In this document: positions 1 through 6,870 of the stretch, piece after piece | How positions within the stretch are numbered: position 1 is the first letter of the stretch | Layout: every line of letters starts with the position of its first letter | NCBI RefSeq assembly: GCF_000308835.1 | Contig: NZ_BAGN01000200.1 | Span: 1-45,810, forward strand | DNA: 45,810 bases | From: Nocardia vinacea NBRC 16497 | GTDB taxonomy: Bacteria; Actinomycetota; Actinomycetes; Mycobacteriales; Mycobacteriaceae | Direction of reading: 5' to 3' | The notes under the pieces: generated by a model | What the model saw: only the letters and a program-made list of their open reading frames with translations | What the model was told of the DNA's origin: nothing | Databases searched by the model: none | Made by a program: the position numbers and the translations under genes

Positions 1-612
1 GAGCGGATGACGGCCTACGGCTACAACGAGCCGGGCAAATGTGTCATCACCGGCGGCTCGAAGGCACAGCAGCTCTACATCTTCGCCTCGCCCGAACTCG
101 ACTACGCCCGTGACGACATCGAGGCACAGCGACACATCATCGAGGAGACCTTCGCCGAGGTCGGCTGGGAGGCGCCGCGCATGCTCGCCGAAATGGCGGA
201 GTTCGACGACTTCTTCCTGGACTCGATCAGCATGGTGCGCAAGATGAAGAGTTACAGCCGGGGCCGGGTCGCGTTGGTCGGCGATTCGGGCTACGGAAAC
301 ACCCTGGGCGGCTTCGGAACCGGACTCGCGGTGCAGGGCGCCTACATCATGGCCGGTGAACTCGCGCTCGCCGACGGCGATTACCGGATGGCCTTCGCGC
401 GCTACGACGAGCTCATGCACTCGCTCGGCAAACTCGCGGACTACAGCAATGCGGGCCGCTTCTTCGCGCCGAAGACCGCGCTCGGCATCAAGTTCCGCAA
501 CTGGTTCCTGCACTCGTGGATGTACGACAAGATGGTGAAAATGACCGAGAACGTCAAGACCATCGAGCTGCCGGACTACCCGGCGCTGGTCGCGGCCGCC
601 AATGCGAACTGA
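1..612 (+). CDS. FAD-dependent monooxygenase, C-terminal part (5' truncated by window)
   Basis: The reading frame is open from base 1, so the visible 203 codons are the C-terminal portion of a longer gene. The diagnostic stretch is RVALVGDSGYGNTLGGFGTG (about residues 87-106 of the visible part). This matches the second FAD-contacting GD motif of PHBH-fold flavin monooxygenases, where the Asp binds the ribityl chain and the following Gly-rich helix closes over the flavin. A helical tail of about 95 residues follows, as in TetX/PgaE-like enzymes. The N-terminal Rossmann GxGxxG motif would lie upstream of the window. Such enzymes hydroxylate small or aromatic substrates with NAD(P)H and O2; the substrate cannot be read. 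About 135 bp separate it from the next gene, so they are probably separate units. Confidence 0.8.
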   Translation, partial: ERMTAYGYNEPGKCVITGGSKAQQLYIFASPELDYARDDIEAQRHIIEETFAEVGWEAPRMLAEMAEFDDFFLDSISMVRKMKSYSRGRVALVGDSGYGNTLGGFGTGLAVQGAYIMAGELALADGDYRMAFARYDELMHSLGKLADYSNAGRFFAPKTALGIKFRNWFLHSWMYDKMVKMTENVKTIELPDYPALVAAANAN

Positions 613-747
613 CATCGGTACCACCGGCACCCTTCAGCGGACCAGATGGTCTGGCGTGGCGAGATCGGCTGTGTTTCGATGGAACCGGGGTGGGGTCGAG
701 TGCGTCTATAGGGTCAGACGGCACTGACGGAAGGGGCTGGCTCGGCC

Positions 748-2067
748 ATGACAGCACAGATGGACGGCCGCGCGATCACCGATCCCGAGAACGCGCAGAA
801 CTTTTCGCACGCGGAGATCAAACAGGCTGCGGACCAGATGAACCCGGACGGACTGGACGGTGCGTTCGATGCCTGGGCGGCCATCGCGGCGGCGGTGACC
901 AAGGCCGGACAGCAGTTCGAAACCGCGATTCAGCAAGCAGTGGATCAACATTGGGAGGGCGCGGCGGCCGACCGGGCGGTGCGCGCCATTCGGGAGTATG
1001 CCGAGCGCGTCGGTGAGCTGGGTGAGTCGCTGGATCAGCAGTCGACACCGCTGTCGGCGGCGGTGAGCGCGGCGGGGCGGTTCAAGGTGGCGGTACCGCC
1101 GGTGGTGGATAGTTCGGATAATGCGCGAGGGCCTGAGCTGCGGAATTCGCGGGAGGAGCAGGCTCGGGACGATATGAGCACGTTTTATATCCAGCCTTAT
1201 GGGAGTACGGCGCCGTTGATTCCCACGTTGCCGCCGCCGGTCAATCCGATCTCTGGGGGGTCGGCGGTTTCGGGAGTACTGGGGGCTTTGCCGGGTGGGG
1301 ATTCCGGGAAGACATGGGATACGAGCCCGGCGGAGGGCACCGGACCGGGTGAGGCTGCCGGCAAGGCAACGGATACAGACACGACGGAGGGCACCGGCAG
1401 GGCTGGGGATACAGGTAAAGCGGCGGACAGCAACGGGATTGGGAATTCGGGCAAAGCGGAAGAGACCAGCGGCGCCGGGGATACAGGTAAGGCAGAGGAC
1501 ACCGGTAAGGCCGGGGATCCGAACAATGGCGGGGGCACAGGCGAGGCGGATGGGTCGGGGCGAGCTGAAGCTGTTGCTCCGCAATCTATTTCGTCGACTC
1601 AGCACAATGGCTCGTCGACCATGCCCGCGTCCGCCACCCATACATCCGCAACGTCGGCCATCCCCTCGGCGGCCGGTACGCAGATCGCACCGACCGCAGT
1701 CACGTCCGGCGGGATCGGGCCGGGGACCTCGACGGGTGCTTCCCCCAGTCTCGGTGGCGCACCCAGTCCCGGTGGCGCACCCAGTCTCGGTGCTGCGCCC
1801 AACACCGGCGAGACTCCGAGTCCTGGCAAGTCGGTGCCGGGCACCACACCGGTAGCGACGACTGCTCAGCCGACCACCGGTACACCGACCCGGGTGGGCG
1901 CGGCAGGTGCCGCCGGGTACTCCGGGATGTTTCCGCCCGGCGCGCGTGGCCGCCGGGGCGAGGACGGTGAACACAAGTCGGCGAAGTACCTACGCACCGA
2001 GGAGCACGGCGAGGAGCTCATCGGCGAAGTGGAGAAAACCGTGCCGCCCGTACTCGGGGCGCAATGA
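748..2067 (+). CDS. WXG100/PPE-like ESX-type secreted protein with low-complexity linker
   Basis: 439 residues. Residues 1-105 are helical with W69-E70-G71, the turn motif of WXG100/PPE-like ESX (type VII) substrates. Residues about 190-400 are Gly/Thr/Ala/Pro-rich and repetitive: DTGKA-type repeats, then 18-bp repeats coding GGAPSP/L at 1745-1795. A short conserved-looking C-terminus begins near GYSGMFPPGARG and ends EKTVPPVLGAQ. The start follows GGAAGGGGC. The stop overlaps the next ATG by 4 bases (ATGA). The partner gene is EspG-like, the chaperone class for PPE substrates, so this is probably an exported cell-surface protein. It is not a canonical PPE (no N-terminal PPE), and no ESX apparatus gene is in the window. 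Secretion is inferred. Confidence 0.65.
   Translation: MTAQMDGRAITDPENAQNFSHAEIKQAADQMNPDGLDGAFDAWAAIAAAVTKAGQQFETAIQQAVDQHWEGAAADRAVRAIREYAERVGELGESLDQQSTPLSAAVSAAGRFKVAVPPVVDSSDNARGPELRNSREEQARDDMSTFYIQPYGSTAPLIPTLPPPVNPISGGSAVSGVLGALPGGDSGKTWDTSPAEGTGPGEAAGKATDTDTTEGTGRAGDTGKAADSNGIGNSGKAEETSGAGDTGKAEDTGKAGDPNNGGGTGEADGSGRAEAVAPQSISSTQHNGSSTMPASATHTSATSAIPSAAGTQIAPTAVTSGGIGPGTSTGASPSLGGAPSPGGAPSLGAAPNTGETPSPGKSVPGTTPVATTAQPTTGTPTRVGAAGAAGYSGMFPPGARGRRGEDGEHKSAKYLRTEEHGEELIGEVEKTVPPVLGAQ
1741..1803 (+). repeat. 18-bp coding tandem repeat (GGAPSx)
   Basis: Three to four imperfect copies of GGTGGCGCACCCAGTCYC, coding Gly-Gly-Ala-Pro-Ser-Leu/Pro, within the low-complexity linker of the WXG-like protein. 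The period is a multiple of three, so copy-number change would lengthen the linker without a frameshift. Confidence 0.7.
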
Positions 2068-2804
2068 TGACGCAGTGGACCTTGTCCGCCGAGCAATTCG
2101 CGGCGGCCTGGTTCGGCACCGGCCTGGATCGCATGCCCTTTCCGTTTCGCTTCACCAGCCGCTTTCCCGGACTTCATGAATATCGGGCCTACCAGCGGCA
2201 ATTCCGCGCGGAGCTGGACCGTGCGGACAATGCGTCGCTGCAGCGTGCCATCGGGGTGCTCGCCAAACCCGAGTGGCGCATCGAACTGTTCGGCATCGAT
2301 AACACCCGCGGCGGGATCGAACTGCGCGCCATCGGCTGCGCCACCCGCACCGGACCTGGCGTCATCGCGTTGCAGGCTGCGGCTCCGGATGGCGGCAAGG
2401 TACGGCTGCGCCGAGTCCGCGTCGACCAACTCGCCACCGAACTGATCCGCCTGCTCCCCGATCCGCCACCCGGCACCGCGGCCGAAAAGAGTTACCTCCT
2501 CGACGATCTCAACGACGACCGCCCCGACCCCTTCGGCAACTCCCCCGCCCGCGCCATCCAGGACCGCTACCGCCGCTTCTGGCGCCAACCCTGCGACACC
2601 AGCGGCACCGCCACCGTCCTGGTCGGCCCGCGCAATGCCGAACCTCTGCGCACCGGAAAACTCCGCTGGATCGACACCAAGGCCGGCCGCTACTGCGAAG
2701 TGCCCGCCAACCGCGCCCTCATGATCCGTCCCGCCACCAGCGCCGACATCACCCGCTACCTAGACGAGTCCATCGTCCGAGCCAAAGCCCGCGTCGACCA
2801 ATAG
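2064..2804 (+). CDS. EspG-family ESX secretion chaperone
   Basis: 246 residues, starting inside the stop codon of the preceding gene (ATGATGA), so the two are almost certainly translated together. The N-terminus WTLSAEQFAAAWFGTGLDRM followed by PFPFRF and a 'Y..QFRAELD' helix resembles EspG proteins, which begin with W-L-x-P-x-x-F and hold the hydrophobic tip of PPE substrates in the cytosol. The central part reads as alternating beta strands (WRIELFGID, IELRAIG, GVIALQA) and the C-terminus 'GKLRWIDTKAGRYCEVPANR' is typical of the fold. Role inferred: substrate-specific chaperone of the upstream WXG-like protein. Family call is good; exact pairing is inference. Confidence 0.7.
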   Translation: MMTQWTLSAEQFAAAWFGTGLDRMPFPFRFTSRFPGLHEYRAYQRQFRAELDRADNASLQRAIGVLAKPEWRIELFGIDNTRGGIELRAIGCATRTGPGVIALQAAAPDGGKVRLRRVRVDQLATELIRLLPDPPPGTAAEKSYLLDDLNDDRPDPFGNSPARAIQDRYRRFWRQPCDTSGTATVLVGPRNAEPLRTGKLRWIDTKAGRYCEVPANRALMIRPATSADITRYLDESIVRAKARVDQ

Positions 2805-2818
2805 GACTCGCGCTGCGG

Positions 2819-2831
2819 GATCAAGATCAGG
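2819..2831. repeat. 13-bp motif shared with the hairpin at 37344-37416
   Basis: GATCAAGATCAGG lies just downstream of the espG-like stop and is identical to the first 13 bases of the long inverted repeat at 37344. A 9-bp direct repeat AGGACTCGC (2803-2811 and 2829-2837) brackets it. It looks like half of a dispersed palindromic element. Confidence 0.4.
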
Positions 2832-2997
2832 ACTCGCCGTCCCCATCCACTACGCCTTCACCAGCGGTCCCCTCGGCGACCGCCTGATGACCGAATCCAC
2901 CCGCAACCGCCCCGACCTCTATCGCGATGCCACCGCCGACTTGGCCGCGGACACTACCGTCCACATCCTCGAACCCGGCTGCCCCCTGCGCCTCTGA
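2830..2997 (+). pseudogene. C-terminal remnant, possibly MBL-fold metallohydrolase
   Basis: One frame reads 55 codons of protein-like sequence with no start codon: LAVPIHYAFTSGPLGDRL, then DLYRDATADLA and TVHILEPGCPL before TGA. P-I/V-H-Y followed by an amphipathic helix and a 'T.VH.LEPG.PL' ending is how many metallo-beta-lactamase-fold hydrolases finish. The codons are GC3-rich like real genes nearby. Upstream of GGACTC the frame runs into the espG-like gene and the GATCAAGATCAGG motif, so the rest is deleted. Family assignment is tentative; that it is a decayed gene end is more secure. Confidence 0.4.
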
Positions 2998-3114
2998 ACC
3001 ATTGCCCACCCGGGTTGTTGTGCCCGCCGACCCTTCTTCCTGCGGGCCCGGGCGGGTGAGCATCTCATCGGACGATGTACGGTCCGACAACCGACGAGCA
3101 CGGTCAGCCGCGCG

Positions 3115-3240
3115 TCGACCGCTGTTCTTGTTGCCGATCGCGGCGAGATCGCTCTTTACCTGCCGGAACTCGGGGTGCATTCGGTCGCCGACGCGGAGTC
3201 GGCCGTCGTGCGAATCGGCGCAGATCGGGCCAGCCGCGGC
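3115..3240 (+). pseudogene. Possible remnant of a biotin carboxylase N-terminus
   Basis: In one frame the sequence reads AVLVADRGEIAL, then ELGVHSVADAES and VVRIGAD. Biotin carboxylases of acyl-CoA carboxylases begin 'KVLVANRGEIA..I...ELG..TVAVYS..D'. The match has the right order with internal deletions of about six residues and no usable start or continuation. It stands alone between the preceding remnant and glyA. Chance similarity is possible. Confidence 0.3.
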
Positions 3241-3316
3241 GATCTCAATGCGGGGCCCCACAGCAACCGCCCAGAAGTCCGGCGATGGAGATGCTTTCGA
3301 CCTCACCTACAAACGA

Positions 3317-3381
3317 ATTCGCCTGGGAACCCCTGCACACCAACGAATACCGTTGGCGCGCAGCCGGATTCCCAGGCGAAT
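3317..3381. terminator. Nested palindrome downstream of glyA
   Basis: A 13-bp perfect inverted repeat ATTCGCCTGGGAA / TTCCCAGGCGAAT (3317-3329 and 3369-3381) encloses a second stem CCAACG / CGTTGG. It sits 9 bp past the glyA stop on the minus strand, where a terminator is expected. There is no clear U-tract, as is common in this group. Confidence 0.55.
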
Positions 3382-3389
3382 AAGAGGGC

Positions 3390-4748
3390 TCAGCCGAGCA
3401 GGTGCCAGTCCTCGAGGCCGTTGTAGAGCGGCAGGTCCCGGGCCAGCTTGGTGACGCGGGCACGCAGGGCATCGACATCGGAGCCGCCGGCCAGTGCGGT
3501 GGCGATGATGTCGGCGACCTCGGTGAACTCGGCGTCACCGAACCCACGGGTGGCGAGGGCGGCGGTGCCGATACGCAGGCCGGAGGTGACAATCGGCGGG
3601 CGCGGATCGAACGGAACGGCATTGCGGTTCACCGTGATTCCGATTTCGTGCAGCAGATCCTCACCCTGCTGACCGTCGATCTCGGAGTTGCGCAGATCGA
3701 CGAGCACCAGGTGCACATCGGTGCCGCCGGTGAGGACGCTGATGCCCTTGTCCTTGACATCCGCGCCGCCGAGCCGCTCGGCCAGAATCTTCGCACCGGA
3801 CAGGGTGCGCTCTTGGCGCTCCTTGAATTCGGCGCTCGCCGCGATCTTGAACGCGACGGCCTTGGCCGCGATCACGTGCATGAGCGGGCCGCCCTGCTGA
3901 CCGGGGAATACCGAGCTGTTGAGCTTCTTGGCGTACTCCTGCTTGGCAAGGATCAACCCGGAGCGCGGACCGCCCAGCGTCTTATGCACGGTGGAGGACA
4001 CCACATCGGCATAGGGCACCGGCGAGGGGTGCAAACCGGCGGCGACCAGACCGGCGAAGTGCGCCATATCGACCCACAGCTTCGCGCCGACCTCATCGGC
4101 GATCTCCCGGAACGCCGCGAAGTCCTGGTGCCGCGGGTAGGCCGACCAACCGGCGACGATCACCTTCGGACGCGAGCTGAGCGCGGTCTTGCGCAGCTCC
4201 TCCATATCGATGCGGTGATCTTCCTTGCTGACCCCGTAGGAGTGCACCTCGTAGAGCTTGCCGGAGAAGTTCAGCCGCATGCCGTGGGTGAGGTGACCGC
4301 CGTGCGCGAGGTCGAGGCCGAGCAGCCGGTCGCCCGGCTCCATCAGCGCCATCAGCACCGCGGCATTCGCCTGCGCGCCGGAATGCGGCTGCACATTGGC
4401 GAATTCGGCGCCGAAGAGTTCCTTGGCGCGATCGCGGGCAAGGGTCTCGACGACATCGACGTGCTCGCAGCCACCGTAGTAGCGACGGCCCGGGTAGCCC
4501 TCGGCGTACTTATTGGTGAGCACGCTGCCCTGCGCCTGCAGCACCGCGCGCGGCACGAAGTTCTCCGAGGCGATCATCTCGAGGGTGTCGCGTTCGCGGG
4601 CGAGTTCGCCCGCCATCGCGGCAGCGACCTCCGGATCGAGCTCACCGAGGGATTGGGTATTGACAGAGGCGGTCGTCTGCGTCACCTGGCCGAGTCTATT
4701 GGCCGTCCGCGCCGCGCCGATCAGGGGGTTCTGTGTCTCGGTATGCAT
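3390..4748 (-). CDS. glyA: Serine hydroxymethyltransferase
   Basis: Converts serine plus tetrahydrofolate to glycine plus 5,10-methylene-THF (PLP enzyme, cytosol). The sequence shows the family signature: TLEMIASENFVPRAVLQAQG, TNKYAEGYPGRRYYGGCE, WVDMAHFAGLVAAG, and STVHKTLGGPRSGL with the PLP lysine at residue about 256. The ATG at 4748 (452 residues) has an excellent GGAGG five bases upstream. A GTG at 4685 would give the usual 431 residues but has no ribosome site, so a 21-residue N-terminal extension seems real. The 5' leader holds a ZTP riboswitch, tying expression to folate/purine status. Position matches glyA1 (Rv1093) next to coaA in mycobacteria, with insertions here. Confidence 0.95.
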   Translation of the reverse strand: MHTETQNPLIGAARTANRLGQVTQTTASVNTQSLGELDPEVAAAMAGELARERDTLEMIASENFVPRAVLQAQGSVLTNKYAEGYPGRRYYGGCEHVDVVETLARDRAKELFGAEFANVQPHSGAQANAAVLMALMEPGDRLLGLDLAHGGHLTHGMRLNFSGKLYEVHSYGVSKEDHRIDMEELRKTALSSRPKVIVAGWSAYPRHQDFAAFREIADEVGAKLWVDMAHFAGLVAAGLHPSPVPYADVVSSTVHKTLGGPRSGLILAKQEYAKKLNSSVFPGQQGGPLMHVIAAKAVAFKIAASAEFKERQERTLSGAKILAERLGGADVKDKGISVLTGGTDVHLVLVDLRNSEIDGQQGEDLLHEIGITVNRNAVPFDPRPPIVTSGLRIGTAALATRGFGDAEFTEVADIIATALAGGSDVDALRARVTKLARDLPLYNGLEDWHLLG

Positions 4749-4799
4749 CGCAACCTCCGTGGTCCGGGGTGGCCCGGAGTGCGCACCCCAAGGCCATGA

Positions 4800-4880
4800 G
4801 CCCGGCACCCAGGCGCGCGGTGCGGGGCGAGGGTGCTTCCCGGTGGTTGCTTCCACCTCGAGTGCGCCAGTCGCGGTCCA
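4800..4880 (-). ncRNA. ZTP (pfl) riboswitch in the glyA leader
   Basis: Read on the minus strand, the leader carries the conserved elements of the pfl/ZTP aptamer in order: GACUGGCG (4872-4865), GGUGGAA (4857-4851), ACCACCGGGAAG just after it, and the 3' pseudoknot strand CCGCGCGCCUGGG (4820-4808). ZTP riboswitches sense ZMP/ZTP, which accumulates when 10-formyl-THF is short, and they switch on folate one-carbon genes such as glyA. A -10-like TAAGAT at 4889-4884 would start transcription just before the aptamer. Downstream, GGGGU(GCGC)ACUCC can compete with CUCCG pairing to CGGAG of the Shine-Dalgarno, suggesting control of translation initiation. Confidence 0.85.
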
Positions 4881-4918
4881 ATCATCTTATCCGGGGGTCG
4901 ACAACGGGCCGAGACCCG

Positions 4919-5488
4919 TCAAGCCCCGGGGACGGCGGACCGCAATAAGGCGGTGAGGTGCACTTGCGCGTCGTCGAGCGGCCGAGTGGATTTCAGCGCC
5001 CGGGATTGAATGATGGCGCCCTCCAACGCACTGATGACGAACCCGGCCAGCGACCGCGCCTCCTCGGCCGATAAACCCTTGTCACGCAATCCGTTCGCGA
5101 TCTGGTCGGTCCAGTCGGTGAACACGGCGCCCGCAGCGGCCTGCACCCGCGGCTCGGATTCGGCGAGTGCGGCGCCGACGATCGGACATCCCGTGGCGAA
5201 CGCGGACTTTTCGAGCGTGCGCTGCCACCAGCCGACGAGCGCGGCGATCCATTGCTCGGCCGATCCGGAGCCGGTGATCTTGTCCGTCACTGCGGCGAGA
5301 CGCTCACCGGCCGTCTTGGTCGCAACCTCGACCAGCTCGCTTTTGCCGGATGGAAAGTGCTGGTAGAGCGAGTTGCGGGAGGCACGGCTGCGTTCGAGCA
5401 GAGCGGCGAGCCCGGCGGCGTGCACGCCCTGTTCGCGCACCAGATCGATGGCGCTCTCGATCAGTCGGTCGCGCGGACCCGAGGTCAT
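4919..5488 (-). CDS. TetR-family transcriptional repressor
   Basis: 189 residues from the ATG at 5488, chosen for the GAGGAGG six bases upstream. Residues 5-55 form the TetR helix-turn-helix: RDRLIESAIDLVREQGVHAA, then ALLERSRASRNSLYQHFPSG, where the recognition helix is followed by the diagnostic LYxHFPSGK. The rest is an all-helical ligand/dimer domain with 'TGCPIVGAALAESEP', typical of the LmrA/YxaF-type subgroup (Cys in the C-terminal domain). It diverges from the thioesterase gene; two near-identical palindromes between them (5514-5531, 5550-5567) are the likely operators. It therefore probably represses itself and the neighbouring genes. The inducer is unknown. Confidence 0.88.
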   Translation of the reverse strand: MTSGPRDRLIESAIDLVREQGVHAAGLAALLERSRASRNSLYQHFPSGKSELVEVATKTAGERLAAVTDKITGSGSAEQWIAALVGWWQRTLEKSAFATGCPIVGAALAESEPRVQAAAGAVFTDWTDQIANGLRDKGLSAEEARSLAGFVISALEGAIIQSRALKSTRPLDDAQVHLTALLRSAVPGA

Positions 5489-5513
5489 CGCCGTCCTCCT
5501 CTTCCATGCTTGC

Positions 5514-5531
5514 ATGAACCGATCGGTCCAT
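5514..5531. promoter_or_regulatory. TetR-type operator 1
   Basis: ATGAACCGATCGGTCCAT, a palindrome with one mismatched pair, centred in the divergent region just upstream of the tetR start. Its centre is 36 bp from that of operator 2. Confidence 0.7.
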
Positions 5532-5549
5532 GCTGCAATCATGACAGAT

Positions 5550-5567
5550 GTGAACCGATCGGTTCAT
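5550..5567. promoter_or_regulatory. TetR-type operator 2
   Basis: Contains the perfect 16-bp palindrome TGAACCGATCGGTTCA (5551-5566), sharing the GAACCGATCGGT core with operator 1. It lies 17 bp upstream of the small leader ORF and about 85 bp upstream of the thioesterase start. Confidence 0.75.
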
Positions 5568-5583
5568 CGAAAGGACGGGATTC

Positions 5584-5655
5584 ATGAGCGAGCGAACATT
5601 CGACACAGCCGCATCTGCGGTCATGACGAAGCCGAGCGGCGAGGCGCGGTCATGA
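5584..5655 (+). CDS. Putative 23-residue leader ORF upstream of thioesterase
   Basis: An ATG after GAAAGGACGGGATTC opens a 23-codon frame starting MSERTFDTAASAV. Its TGA overlaps the thioesterase ATG by 4 bases (ATGA). The geometry suggests translational coupling: ribosomes finishing the short frame could restart on the downstream gene, which has no strong ribosome site of its own. No peptide function is recognised. It could also be chance. Confidence 0.35.
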   Translation: MSERTFDTAASAVMTKPSGEARS

Positions 5656-6098
5656 GCGCACCGACCGATCTGACGCAGCTGTCGGGACTCGAACTGCTGC
5701 GTACCGCGATGACGACGAAATCGCGCCCGCCGTTCATCGGCGATCTGCTCGGCTTGGAGGTCGAGGAGCTCGAATTCGGCAAAGCGGCCTTCGGACTGCG
5801 GACCCGGCCCGATTTCGCCAATCCGCTCGGCACCACGCACGGCGGCATCTGCGCCACCCTGCTCGATTCGGTGATGGGCTGTGCGGTGCACACCACGCTC
5901 GACGCCGGTGTCGGCTACACCACGCTGGAACTGAAGATCAACTACATCCGCGCGGTCCCCACCGACGGCCGTCGCCTGATCGCCACCGGCACCACCATCC
6001 ACGTCGGCCGCACCACCGCGACCGCCGAGGGTCGCGTCGTCGACGACCAGGGCAAGCTGGTCGCACACGGCTCCACGACCTGCGTCATCTTCCGCTGA
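5652..6098 (+). CDS. PaaI-family hotdog-fold thioesterase
   Basis: 148 residues. The hotdog core is clear: 'HGGICATLLDSVMGCAV' at about residues 59-75 is the helix-capping HGG motif with the following acidic residue used for acyl-CoA hydrolysis. It is preceded by FANPLGTTHGG and followed by strands TTLELKINYIRAV and ATAEGRVVDDQGKLVAHGS. Enzymes of this class hydrolyse acyl- or aryl-CoA esters. The gene is first in a probable operon with the Ddn-like oxidoreductase (13-bp gap) and diverges from tetR. This suggests a TetR-controlled lipid or xenobiotic CoA function; the substrate is unknown. Confidence 0.85.
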   Translation: MSAPTDLTQLSGLELLRTAMTTKSRPPFIGDLLGLEVEELEFGKAAFGLRTRPDFANPLGTTHGGICATLLDSVMGCAVHTTLDAGVGYTTLELKINYIRAVPTDGRRLIATGTTIHVGRTTATAEGRVVDDQGKLVAHGSTTCVIFR

Positions 6099-6110
6099 AG
6101 GAGCACAGCT

Positions 6111-6557
6111 ATGAGTCAACGCACCACCGAAGCCGCCGCGCGCAAGTTCCGCCGGGAACGGTTCGTCGGGCGCTATCTCGCCAATCCCGCTGTCGGACTG
6201 CTCGATCGAATCGGTATCCGCTCCTCGATGCTCGCCGAACTGGAGACCATCGGCGCCAAATCGGGTCAGCCGCGCCGCGTGCCGGTCACCGTTTCGATCG
6301 ACGACGAGGGCGCGTGGCTGATCTCCCAGCACGGCCACCGCGCGGGCTGGGCGCGCAATATCGCGGCGAATCCGCAGGTCCGGCTGCGTCAGGGCAAGCG
6401 CTGGTACACCGGCACCGCGGCCTTCGTCCCCGATGACGATGTGGTCGCCCGCGCCCGCAGCTTCGCCAGGGGCCGCACCTCCGAATCGGCCACGGCATGG
6501 ACGATCAAGGCACTGGAATCCGACCCCATCTCGGTGCGCATCACCTTCACCGCGTGA
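6111..6557 (+). CDS. F420-dependent nitroreductase/oxidoreductase, Ddn (DUF385) family
   Basis: 148 residues with a GAAGGAG ribosome site. The split-barrel signature of deazaflavin-dependent nitroreductases is present: 'LETIGAKSGQPRRVPVTVSI' (residues 43-62; T.GRKSG.PR is the F420-binding turn), 'LISQHGHRAGWARNIAANPQVRLR', then 'KRWYTGTAAFV'. Homologues include M. tuberculosis Ddn (Rv3547), which activates pretomanid and reduces quinones at the membrane with F420H2. Thirteen bases separate it from the thioesterase, so co-transcription is likely. Physiological substrate unknown. Confidence 0.85.
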   Translation: MSQRTTEAAARKFRRERFVGRYLANPAVGLLDRIGIRSSMLAELETIGAKSGQPRRVPVTVSIDDEGAWLISQHGHRAGWARNIAANPQVRLRQGKRWYTGTAAFVPDDDVVARARSFARGRTSESATAWTIKALESDPISVRITFTA

Positions 6558-6583
6558 GGATGTGCCTCGCGCGCGCCGAATGG

Positions 6584-6672
6584 GTCACCAACCAGTGCAA
6601 GCCGGTACTCCAGCGCACTGTTCCACACGAAGCCGCAGGTCGAGCGTGCCCATTGTGCAAGGGGCGCGAGTT
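6584..6672 (-). pseudogene. Remnant of an IS605-type OrfB/TnpB transposase
   Basis: On the minus strand one frame reads LAQWARSTCGFVWNSALEYR. Many OrfB/TnpB proteins of IS200/IS605 elements have near their N-terminus 'LAQWAG..RFVWN.ALEQR'. Only about 30 codons remain; no start, no RuvC residues and no zinc finger are nearby, and no element ends are visible. It marks an old insertion just before the small peptide frame at 6760. Confidence 0.4.
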
Positions 6673-6759
6673 TTCGGGGGCAGACAGGCGTTAACACCAG
6701 GGCCGATATCACCGGTTTCACGGGCGAGTCCGTCCACATCGCTACCCCGAGGAGACGCC

Positions 6760-6870
6760 ATGCCGAATCTGGTCTCGGTCCCGACATCGCCGCTCGATGC
6801 CCTCCTGCGGACGCTGTCCCAGTTGATCTGCACCATCTCCAGCGGCGGCGGTTGTGCCGTCATCCAGTAG
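6760..6870 (+). CDS. Possible 36-residue peptide gene
   Basis: An ATG with CGAGGAGACGCC directly upstream opens 36 codons ending TAG. The peptide starts MPNLVSVPTSPLDALLRTLS and ends TISSGGGCAVIQ. Codon third positions are overwhelmingly G/C, like real genes here. The frame ends exactly where the converging DUF885 gene stops (6871). A helical first two thirds followed by Ser/Thr, Gly and one Cys is reminiscent of ribosomally made, modified peptides, but a second Cys (in LIC) and the lack of maturation enzymes nearby leave this open. No family recognised. Confidence 0.4.
   Translation: MPNLVSVPTSPLDALLRTLSQLICTISSGGGCAVIQ

Noticed and set aside
706..1974. 422-codon Arg-rich minus-strand frame
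   Set aside because: Antisense shadow of the WXG-like gene's low-complexity region.
3402..4799. Long plus-strand open frame opposite glyA
   Set aside because: Mirror frame of a real high-GC gene; product is His/Arg/Gly-rich with no recognisable domain.
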